From NCBI GenBank assembly GCA_014621425.1, contig JAANBB010000662.1, positions 1 through 17,116 of the forward strand: a DNA stretch of 17,116 nucleotides, given 5' to 3'. The stretch comes from Cylindrodendrum hubeiense. Taxonomy: Eukaryota > Ascomycota > Sordariomycetes > Hypocreales > Nectriaceae. Shown in pieces: positions 1 to 8,575 of this stretch. Below the pieces are notes generated by a model. That model saw only the letters and a list, made by a program, of their open reading frames with translations, did no database searches and had not been told where the DNA came from. Position numbers and translations under genes: made by a program. Position 1 is the first letter of the stretch. Every line of letters begins with the position of its first letter.

Positions 1-1
1 T

Positions 2-253
2 TATGGCGGAGGCTACGGAGGCGGCGGCGGAGGCGGTGGATATGAGCGCCGTGAGGAGGGCGGCGGCTACGGTGGTCGACCCGAACAGGGTGGCTATGGT
101 GGCGGCGGTTATGAGCGCCGCGGGGAGGGTGGTGGAGAGGCCGACGAATATGCACGCCAGAGTCAAGGAGGTTATGGCCAGGGTGGCGGCCAGTATGGTG
201 GTGGCCAGTACGGAAACGATGGAAACGAACAGGGAGGTGACCGTCGTTGGTAA
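2..253 (+). CDS. C-terminal end of a glycine-rich protein (5' end outside window)
   Basis: The frame beginning at base 2 is open to a TAA at 251-253 and gives 83 residues. They are dominated by Gly, Tyr, Gln, Glu and Arg, in loose repeats such as YGGGGYERR and GGYGQGGGQYGGGQYGND, ending in DRRW. This frame is preferred over the Ala/Val-rich frame starting at base 3, because Gly-Tyr repeats of this kind are a real protein class and the other frame has no recognisable character. Such tails occur in fungal RNA-binding proteins, which act in RNA granules. They also occur at the C-terminus of HET-C-type heterokaryon incompatibility proteins. The diagnostic N-terminal domain lies outside the window, so neither can be chosen. 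The tail is probably disordered. Confidence 0.6.
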   Translation, partial: YGGGYGGGGGGGGYERREEGGGYGGRPEQGGYGGGGYERRGEGGGEADEYARQSQGGYGQGGGQYGGGQYGNDGNEQGGDRRW

Positions 254-1240
254 ACGGTCGATGATCTTGATCAACTAGTTTTTCAGGAGCGGAAACAGAT
301 AACATTTCTGCTTAGGATAAAGCTTGCGCTTTCAAAATAGATTGCCTACTCTTGATACTCAAAGAAAAGAAGAATTGATGTATGGTTATTGCCAGGTAGC
401 TCTATGACGACTAAGTCTTGAAATGACGTTCAAGATAATGGTTTCTCTATGACACGATACCCATGAAATAGAGCTTCCCATGTTATGAGACACCCGAAGA
501 ATTCAATTTAAATACTGACCACATCACTGTCATCTCGACTGGAGTAACAAATACACAGGTCGGGGGAAGGCACTTGACAACATGCTCAACTTTCCGTATC
601 CCAACGGGATATGAAGTCAACATCCGCCATGGGTTCAGTCTCAGCTATCAACTAAGAATAGTCATCAAATGTGAGAGTTCCTTGTGAGTGCTACGTTGAG
701 TAATGAGCACATAGATGTTGCAGGCCAGCCTCCTGCCATTCACAGTCTCACCATTCTCAATGCATCTGCCAGGCCAATATTTCCAACAATGAGGCGACGA
801 TGGAGTCGGAAATTGCATAACATTCCGAAAAGTCACCGAACACTTGTTGAAACTCTGACATGACGGGTGCTTGGGAGTGGTCCGATGCTTGCAGGCAGCT
901 GACAGGACGGAGCCGGCAGGCGATAGGTAGGATTTTAGACAAGCCGAAAGCTGAGAGGATGTGTGGGTAGTGATATGTCTCGTTTTGTTTAGCTTTCGAT
1001 AAATTAGCTTTCTATAAACACAACAGTAGAGTTTGATTTTCTGCCTTGTTTATTCTGTACAAGCGCTCGAGGGACAGGTATTGAGTCTTGCCACGGCTGG
1101 CGGTCCCGGATTGTTGGTGAGACACGGGAGAAGAGGCTGCGGGGAAAGACCGGGACAACATTCTCGCCGCTCGCCGGTTGTCGTTGGACTTTCCTAAAAT
1201 TTACGTCTAAATCCTGTTTCCCAGGATGGCGCAGGATGGT
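254..1240. other. Intergenic DNA without a recognisable gene
   Basis: This stretch follows the glycine-rich gene and presumably holds its 3' untranslated region. It is more A/T-rich than the rest of the left half. Open frames in it are short (about 60 residues) and have no recognisable domain. No tRNA-like or repeat structure was seen. Confidence 0.5.
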
Positions 1241-1243
1241 CCC

Positions 1244-1793
1244 TTCGTACAGGGCTGTACACGTACACGTAGCGGCGTCGCGAGTTCAAGATATGGACCC
1301 TGATAGGAGGGTGGCTGATATCATCAGTATGACGATGGCAGCGTGGCCTGACGCAAATAATGACGATCTCCTACCCGAGGTTATGCATCGGAAACCAAAT
1401 TGTGGTTTCTCGTACAGTCCCGTACAGTGAGTGCTCTGTGCCACAGGATGGCACTTCATGTCGTTTCGACAACAGAAGCGCGTGTGGGAGTCGCATCCCG
1501 CCCATCCATCATCCAGTGACACCCAATCCCGGCGAACGAGGCACTGTGTCCAGCACCGCCCCCCTGTTCCGTACCTCAGGTAGGTCGGTAGGTAGGTATT
1601 TAGGTAGCTGGGGCACACAGTATCCCACGTGTGAACAGGGCCGCCGCGTCATTCGACCGGGTCACAGCCGAGTGCTGCTTCGATTGGAACTTCCAAAGTG
1701 CGGCATCCGAGAAGAGGACATGGAGTCTAGTACGACACAGCTCAGTACGGTTCAGTACATTACAGTACAGTACAGTACAGCACCGTACAGTAC
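1244..1793. repeat. GTAC/GTACAG-rich repeat region with a phased pentamer core
   Basis: GTAC tetramers occur at 1247, 1257 and 1263, then at 1412 and 1422. They then form a dense core at 1730, 1745, 1755, 1765, 1770, 1775, 1785 and 1790. All eight core copies lie on a 5-bp grid, as expected of a degenerate GTACA/CAGTA pentamer microsatellite. GTAC is self-complementary, so the tract is also rich in small palindromes. No gene is recognised around it. Confidence 0.75.
1565..1606. repeat. Degenerate GGTA tetranucleotide repeat
   Basis: A short tract made largely of AGGT/GGTA units (for example GGTAGGTAGGTATTTAGGTAG) lies between the two GTAC-rich parts. The same motif, or its complement ACCTACCT, recurs in other intergenic parts of the window near 4943, 10631 and 14786. 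Its function is unknown. Confidence 0.6.
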
Positions 1794-1890
1794 CGTATCC
1801 TTTGCGAAAGGTGCGTCCTTGGTGTCTACCATTGCACAGATACGGGTGGGGTGTGTGGCAGCCGGCGACTGAATGAGGGAATGTGGCGGC

Positions 1891-1923
1891 GGTTAGGTGC
1901 GGTTAGGTGCCTCAGGAACCTAA
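1891..1923. repeat. Tandem decamer GGTTAGGTGC x2 followed by an inverted arm
   Basis: GGTTAGGTGC is repeated exactly, at 1891-1900 and 1901-1910. The TTAGGT of the second copy (1903-1908) is complementary to ACCTAA at 1918-1923, giving a possible 6-bp stem with a 9-nt loop. This is not the TTAGGG telomere repeat. It sits in gene-free DNA. Confidence 0.6.
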
Positions 1924-4900
1924 AAGCGAGCTATCGGCAGCAAGTTACGTGGATGCGTTCAACTCCTCGCCCGCCGAAACGCGTATTCCGCGCCCGCCAT
2001 GTTTTACGTCAAGTGGCGTTGCACCAGACAGGGCCTTTTGCGAGGCACCTTGGCACTGTGTCGAGGCCTCCCAAGGCCCTGCAAGGTGAGGGGAACTGAC
2101 GGTCCCAGAGCGAGCGGCCCAGTCTTTTTCTTCAGCTGCCGTCCGCGGCCTGTCACCACCCGCCCATCGATCCAGTGAGCCGAGTTTGACAGCTCCAGCG
2201 GTGGAGAGCAGAGAGACACAGGCTCAGCCACCGAACAGGCAAAGTCTCCGAGACTCCCGCGCCCAGGGGCTGCCCTTTTGTATCGCAATCCTGTTCCGTG
2301 CTGCTGTCGCGCACTGGGGCCGGGAGGGGCAGGGGGCAGTGCTACCGAAACAGACGAGACGAGAGGGGAGGACGTCGGGGAGCCGGTGGTATTCTGCAAA
2401 TGTGATCTCAACTCGCCGCCGAGCCCCATCGTGGCGCATTTCGCACTTCGTCCTTTGTCCTGCGGTGCTCTCGCGAGTCCGCCTTTTAACATGGGATCTG
2501 CGACTATGATGCCGAGTTGCCGGCCTGCCGCAGCCTCCGGGCTCAATCGCCTGCTCGTCAGAGGACGGATGGCTCAGGCGGATCTTTGACTTCGAATGTC
2601 ATCGAGCAACTGGCTACGGCACACGGTGCTTTGCGGGGCCCCTGTGCCGCTCCAGAGCCATGTGGTGGTGAACCCAGTCACTGGCATCAATGAGGCGACG
2701 GCGGCGCCTTTGTGTTTCGCGTGGGCCTGTCCACCGCACCGCATAGCACCCCACTGTACCACTTGCCGTCGTATTTGAATTGACGGCCCTTGTTCCGCGG
2801 AACCAAGCATAGCACCGTGCCGTGTTCCCTGGTCGCACTCAAATACGGTCCCTCAAACCCAAGGGTCCTGTCTCCACTGAGAATTTCTCGCAGGCGCAAC
2901 AGGATTGTCATCGACAGATCGGCCCTCCCATGGCTGGCCTAGATGTATCATGTCGTCAAGAGTGGCCCCCTCGCACGAACCTTGGTGTAGGACGCTCCAC
3001 GGCTAAGCCCAATGATCACCCCGACTATCTTCGTTGGAGAACGAGCTTCTCCCTAAATATGTTGGCTGGGGGGCCGGGATCAAGGGTGGTGTGAGTGGAC
3101 TTGGTGGGTGTGTTTGCGTCGGCTTGCAGTCTGGATGGCGGGTGGGCTTTGCGTCTTTCTGTGGGAGTTTGTCCAGGGACCACGGGCCACGAGGCACAAA
3201 GCTGGGCGTCGCGGCAGACAAGCTTTTGGGCGCAGAAGCTTGGCGGAAGTGCAGATCCGATTCGGCTCGCTTCCCGTTCCATTCCATTCGCTTTCTTTGA
3301 CTCCTTCCTTCCCCTCACCTACCGTTCGTGAGCATGGTTGGATCAACCACAAGGCTGCTCGACGGGGATGTTTGCCAACAGCCCAAATACGAGGTGGCAG
3401 CACCCCTCCAAGATGGAAGGAAGCATGGCAATCCCGGGATACTATTTCGGAGCTTGCTGTTGCGTGCTTGAACACCCAAATTTCCCTAGTGAACAGTCAA
3501 GCTTCATGCAAGATTCTCGAGACTCGAGTCTGCGGGGGTGCTTCAGGCGGTGACTTGCGAGACATGCACCTAGATGATAGGGGCATGGTGGAGTTGGACG
3601 TACCAAATGGCCATGCCCGAGCCTGGCTGGAATCCCTGGCATCCAAAAATCACATCCGATGGATCCATGCCACCAGCCCGAGCTGCCAAAAAGTTGACGT
3701 GAGACTGAGCGTGGCACGCAAACAAGCATATTCCCGACCCCGCTTGGTTAAGACATGTTCATAAGGCATCCTAGCCTCCACTGGGCTTATCACAGGGCTT
3801 GGTGCAGTGTACACATGCGTTGGATGCATCCACAATTGTCTGTGAACCAGTCCAGTGTGGTTTGTGTAGGGCGTGGGAGGGCAGGGTAGGAAATAAGCAG
3901 CCTACTTGGGTTTTCCCGGCCGGGGTATCGCTGTCCGATCACAGATAGGCATAGCATTTGTTCCCGGCTGCCCATATTCGACAAGGCTGGCTTGACAGGT
4001 GGGAGGAGAGCTGAGGACAACGTCGATTAGAGCCTGGATTAACAACGAGGTACTCCATACGATTAGGAGAACTACCGTTGAGGCGAGGTGCCTCGGTTGC
4101 CAGGCCGGCCAATCCTCGATGAGGAAGATGAGGTTGAGCATGGGGCCGTTTGTTGGATGAAGTGGTGGTGTTTCCGAATGCAGCTTGCGGATGCACCCTT
4201 GCTTCGCGCCTTGTAATCTCGTTATTCCCTCTCCAGGGCTTGTCACCGAAAGATTCCCGTTGGTGCAGAGCCCGGCGCCCTACCACACCTCCAGCAAATC
4301 CCCCTGACCCCAAAAGCAAACCCGCTTGCAGGCGGCCCATATCAGCTAGGTCTCAGTTGTTGGCTCATATCGACGACATAGCGGCAGAAAGCAAAGCGAG
4401 ACTCTGATCGCTAATACGCCATTTGACGGTTTGCCCGATACGGGTTCCTCCCGACGATGCCGAGTTTTGCGACATGACCGCCCGTTAAAGTCCTCATTGC
4501 TCAATGTTCAACAGCCCAGCCGAGTTCTTCATCAATCATCAGACATCAACCACACTGTCCCCACGAATTGCTCGCCATATATCGTCAGCGATATCACGTA
4601 TGACAGGCATTGATTGAGAGATCGATCGGTTCGACTCGCTCCCACCTCGACCCGTTCGTCGTCCATTATTCCCCGAGTCCCCCGGCGCCGAGGCGCTCTC
4701 CGTCTTGGCATCCAAGCCGCCGTCGAATTAATCTGATCCCCGGCCCCGTTTTGGTCGTATTCCCATCCTCCTTGTTGGGCGCTGTCGCACGTCCTCGTCC
4801 ACCCCCCGTCCGGCGGCTGTTCGTCTCGTCTCGAGTCTTCCCGCAAGGCTCATCTCGTCCCTTTTTGCACGAGGCCGGCACCTACATAGCACGCCCACGT

Positions 4901-4930
4901 CATCCCTGCCTTGCAATCGATAGCCGGTAC
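1924..4930. other. Long gene-poor intergenic stretch
   Basis: About 3 kb with frames up to 218 residues (3108-3764, +), but none shows a domain, a sensible residue composition or splice-linked continuation. Overlapping frames of similar length exist on both strands, which fits moderately GC-rich noncoding DNA. It may hold distal regulatory DNA for the gene at about 5440, a long noncoding RNA, or a lineage-specific gene I cannot recognise. Confidence 0.45.
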
Positions 4931-4935
4931 CTGCC

Positions 4936-5345
4936 CTACTTTACCTACCTTCCTTAGGCACACGGTACGGAGTAGTATCTTTCCGGCTGCTAATTAGGCG
5001 CCCACACCCCCTTCAACGCCTCTCACAGCACCTCACACCTACGCGCCACCTCGTTGCACGCCCCTTCTTTCCACGTTCCCGCCTCTGCACCAGGCGTTTC
5101 TTTCCCCCTCTTGCTTTGCTTGCTTTACGTCGGACCGCTTGAGTCGCTCCTCCCTCCCCAGTCTCCAGTCTCCATTCTCCATTCTCCACCCTCCGCGCTC
5201 CGCTCGCCGCTCTCCACTCTTTCCTCCAGCACCCGGGCCATCTCACTCTCGCTTCCCTTCTCGCTCTTTCCTCACAGCAAGCCCAGGTGCCGCCTGCCCT
5301 TTCAATCCTCACATCCTCGCCTCGCCTCGCCGTAAACCCCATCGC
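4936..5345 (+). promoter_or_regulatory. Pyrimidine-rich promoter / 5' leader region of the PA-TM-RING gene
   Basis: The plus strand is strongly C/T-rich from about 5000 to 5330. It begins with an ACCTACCTTCC stretch at about 4943 and contains four tandem TCTCCAN heptamers at 5162-5189. Such CT-rich blocks commonly lie just upstream of or within fungal transcription start regions. The placement before the spliced gene fits a core promoter or 5' untranslated region. No clear TATA box was chosen, and the start site is not determined. Confidence 0.5.
5162..5189. repeat. Four tandem TCTCCAN heptamers
   Basis: The units TCTCCAG, TCTCCAT, TCTCCAT and TCTCCAC run head to tail in the CT-rich leader of the PA-TM-RING gene. 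The array is probably a small microsatellite that contributes to the pyrimidine tract. Confidence 0.7.
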
Positions 5346-5439
5346 CATTTCACGTCACCCTGGCCGCTGCTTCAACCTCGCGCGGTCGGTGCACGCTGTA
5401 TCATGCCTACCGCCCCATGATTGAGAATGTTTTAGAAGA

Positions 5440-7676
5440 ATGTGTACGTTTGTCCCTTTTTCTCCCGCTCTTCCCGAGTCCCCGTTCCTTCCGTGCCCGT
5501 CGCCGTGCTTCTCGTCCGCCCGCTCCTGCGGGCGAGGCCAAGAAGCGTCCCATCCTGCCCCGGCCTTGGCATCCCGTAAACTGACGTCTTCTCAGCGCTC
5601 ACCGAGATTCGAAATGTCGTGTAAGTGCTTCCTGTTACTTCTTCCGACCTTATTATCGTCGCCTGCGTCGCCGTCCTCGTCCAATATCGTCGTACAATCC
5701 CCCGCCGTCGTCATCCTTTAGCTCCCGCCCTGCTGCTCACTTGCTGCGCCCCGACACGCGATGCCACCTCAACATGCTTCTTTTCAGACCACTGACCCTG
5801 TACCAGCCTCCTATTCAGCAATCCAGTATGGAGCGGCGCCAGTACGGTCCCGTCGACAATCATTCGCAACCTCACAGCTTTGTCGGTGCGTTGACACCCT
5901 CTCTCTCAGCCCCTCGGGCGCCTCCCGTCCCCTACTAACGCCTACTCTCTTCGACAGAGCCAGCTAGCCTACGAGGAGCGCATCACCTCCAATATCACCA
6001 CCCTGACGACTACCAATGCCGACACACTCGACGGAGTCATCCAAGGCTTGCTCTACGTCCCGGACCTCGATGGTGACGCTGCCTGTGACGAGGCACAATA
6101 CGATTTCATCCCCCGAAATGTCACCCGTCGAGACAACCTCCCCCCGACCAACTACAACCTCATCGCCCTAGCCCCTTGGTTTAGCATCGACTGTACCCTT
6201 GCCTACCTTGCCTCCGCACGTCTCGACCCTCTTCGCGCATTCGTCTTCTACAAACCCAACAATTCTTCAAATAAGCCTCAAGATGCCGACTCCCCCGTCT
6301 GGAACCTTGAAGATGGCGGAGCATGGGTCAAGAGCAACAAATTCCCCATATTCGCCATCTCGGGCAGCGAAGGCCAGACAATGATGGAACAGCTTAGTCT
6401 ATATTCCGGTCACATCGCTGATATTCCACATGGCGAAGAAATCAACGACCTCTACGGCCCCAATCCGAAGGACTATGTTCGCATATGGACTGAACTCAAC
6501 CTCGAGAACGATTCCAGCATTCCCCCACTCTGGGCCTTCTTCCTTATCGTCATCGGTGCACTCCTCTTGATCATTTTCGGTGTCTCCTTAACCATGCACT
6601 TGGTTCAACGACGCCGTCGGCGATCTCTGAAGCGCCGAGTTGAGTCGGGCGAGGTCGATCTCGAAGCCATGGGAATCAAACGCATGACAGTACCCCCCGC
6701 CCATATCCGAGATTTCCCTCTCTTCACGTATAATGCCGACCCAGAAACAATGGGACTGCCTCCAACTCCTCTCTCCACTCGAGCTTCGCGAAGCAGCCGC
6801 CGACAAGACCAACGCAGCATACGATCCTCAAACAGCATTCGGAGCAAACGACAAGGCGTTGGGCGCTCTACCGACTCAACCGCTACCAACTTTCAGCCGA
6901 GCTGCCACATTTGTCTCGTCAAATTTGATCACAGACTGACAATTATTCGAGAGCTTTCTTGCGGCCATATCTTCCACCCCGAATGCATCGACGAGTTCCT
7001 CTCTCAGAACAGCTCTCTCTGTCCTATGTGCAAACAGAGTATGTTGCCTCGAGGATACAGCCCCCAGATTACCAACGGAATGGTTCGCCGCGAGCGCGCG
7101 CTTCGACGACTACGAGAAAGGGTCGACTTCGATGACTTGTCAGATCAGTCCCATGACAGCAAGCTCAAGGGATGGAGTAGACGACTCTTCCGCACCTCAG
7201 CGCCCTCGTCGCCCGTTGTTTCACGTCTGGTGACATTCAAATTTACGAAGCCCAAAGAAGAGCCGGCAAGAGAACCGTTGCCAATGGTCGTTGAAGAACC
7301 AGGCACAGCCCCAGACACGACCCCCGCTCCCCCCTCCGACTCGATTTCAGAGGAGCCAGCAACGGTCACGAATGCGCCCGCCCCAGCAAGGACATCGAAG
7401 TCGCGACGAACACGGCCCCGGGCACTGAATTTGCTCCCGACCCAGCCGGAGGATTCGGAGCTAAAAACAATAGCAACAGTAGGGCGGAAGAGCCCGTCGT
7501 CGTTTGCCCGAGAACGCATGCGAGAAATTGCGGCCAAAAACGCCCCGTTCGACGATCCGGATCAACAACGGGCAATATGTAAGTATCTACCAACACGACA
7601 CATGTTCATGCACAGTTATCTAATACTTCAAATAGGGCGGCGTGGATTATCAAAGGTGTTCCCGGGATATTTCTAA
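5440..7676 (+). CDS. PA-TM-RING membrane E3 ubiquitin ligase (RING-H2), spliced
   Basis: This is probably an endomembrane or vacuolar E3 ligase of the PA-TM-RING (RNF13/Goliath-like) architecture. From about 5827 the product has a lumenal protease-associated-like region with N-glycosylation sequons (NITT, NVTR, NNSS, NDSS). A transmembrane helix (LIVIGALLLIIFGVSL, about 6540-6590) is followed by an RRRRR stop-transfer cluster. A RING-H2 domain occupies 6903-7031 with CHIC, CGHIFHPEC and CPMC, giving the C-x2-C, C-x-H-x2-H-x2-C, C-x2-C ligand pattern. A long Pro/Ser/Arg-rich tail ends at TAA 7674-7676. An intron at 5886-5957 is well supported (donor GTGCGT, branch CTAAC, acceptor GACAG), because it joins frames that are otherwise closed. 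An intron at 7579-7635 (57 nt, GTAAGT...AATAG) keeps the frame. The 5' end is uncertain. One model starts at ATG 5440, splices 5444-5595, then 5621-5818 or 5621-5806, for about 585-589 residues. Another starts at ATG 5614. No clear signal peptide emerges in either. Family assignment is secure; the start is not. Confidence 0.85.
5886..5957 (+). other. Intron joining the N-terminal exon to the PA-domain exon
   Basis: The donor GTGCGT follows TTTGTCG, the branch-like CTAAC lies at about 5934, and the acceptor is TTCGACAG. The 72-nt intron connects the frame reading PSTIIRNLTALS to SQLAYEERITSNITT. Both halves look like one continuous lumenal segment, which supports the splice. Confidence 0.8.
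7579..7635 (+). other. In-frame 57-nt intron near the 3' end of the PA-TM-RING gene
   Basis: The GTAAGT donor and the TAATACTTCAAATAG branch/acceptor region fit fungal rules. Its length is divisible by three and it contains no stop. Splicing gives ...RAIWRRGLSKVFPGYF, and retention inserts 19 residues before the same stop codon. Confidence 0.7.
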
Positions 7677-8575
7677 AACGGCATGGGTTTGGCTTCTAGG
7701 GCATTAGACGACATTTTATCCTGGCATCAATTTTGGCGACAGCATGGCAACGGCGTTCTGATTATGTGGGCAGGGCTTTTTGTATCAAGGAGTTGGGCAA
7801 TAAGGCAGCCCTTAACGACTAAATTATGTGAACCAGGGGTCTGGTTTTTGATATCTTCGATTTTGGCGTCGGGTCGGTTTTAGCCTCTTCGAATTAGGCA
7901 TGGAGAGGCATACACGGAGGCACAAGTGGCGATATCACTGGGTCATGACTGAGAACTTTATGAATCTCCCATTTATCGTGGAGACGGAGGGATCGAGCAA
8001 CAAGGGTATGCTCGTTAGGAGGCTTCTTAGTTTATGAGCTGGACAAGTCCCTTGCACATATCCCGGCCGTCGTGTATGCCAGCAACCGCCCAAGGGTTGC
8101 GGGTATTTTAGGATTCGAGGTCCAAGTGGCCGAGCAAGCGTCTGTGCGAGTATTGCGGATAGAGGCTACCCAGCCAGCGCAAGCAGATCTAAGGAATATG
8201 GACCAGGGGCAGACAGCGCATGACAGCTTCTCCTGAATTCAAAGGCACATCTCACGACCAACACAATCATGGTCCAATGCAATTAGAGTGACCTGTGAAT
8301 TTGCACGAATGCTGAGGTCAATATTCCGTATTTACTAAGCAATCCAATATACCCTCATATCTCATGTGTCCCGGTACTTGGATCAAGTACCTATATTTGA
8401 TTTATATCCGTATCAGTTTCGGTGTCCAGTCTCTGGTATCGCCAACCCAAATATGCGCCAATACGCCAACCAAAATATGTGCGCCAATACATTTCACTCC
8501 GTCATATAACATCCTTGCTTCCTTCATCCCTTTATCAGCTAACTTGAACTTGGTTCATTATACATAGCGCTCATC
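7677..8575. other. Convergent intergenic region
   Basis: This DNA separates the 3' ends of the plus-strand PA-TM-RING gene and the minus-strand membrane protein gene. It is more A/T-rich than the coding flanks. It holds no frame with a recognisable product. Its one structural feature is a two-copy direct repeat at 8441-8490. Confidence 0.6.
8441..8490. repeat. Two-copy tandem direct repeat (24 and 26 bp)
   Basis: Copy one (8441-8464) and copy two (8465-8490) both begin GCCAACC and end GCGCCAATAC. They differ by one substitution and a 2-bp insertion. The repeat lies downstream of the minus-strand gene's stop codon, so it may be in its 3' untranslated region. Confidence 0.75.

Noticed and set aside
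1360..1872. 170-residue plus-strand frame across the GTAC repeats
   Set aside because: Part of the frame is only the translation of the pentamer repeat, and no domain is visible.
2004..2546. 180-residue minus-strand open frame
   Set aside because: It is rich in Pro, Gly, Ser and Arg as expected for GC-rich noncoding DNA, with no motif and no splice-linked continuation.
3108..3764. 218-residue plus-strand open frame
   Set aside because: It has no domain, its composition resembles translated noncoding DNA, and it is overlapped by frames of comparable length on the other strand.
5614..5721. Short frame MSCKCFLLLLPTLLSS... resembling a signal peptide for the PA-TM-RING protein
   Set aside because: It reads through a consensus GTAAGT donor and ends at a stop at 5719. 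The few other GT sites in it that would join the PA-domain exon in phase are poor donors.
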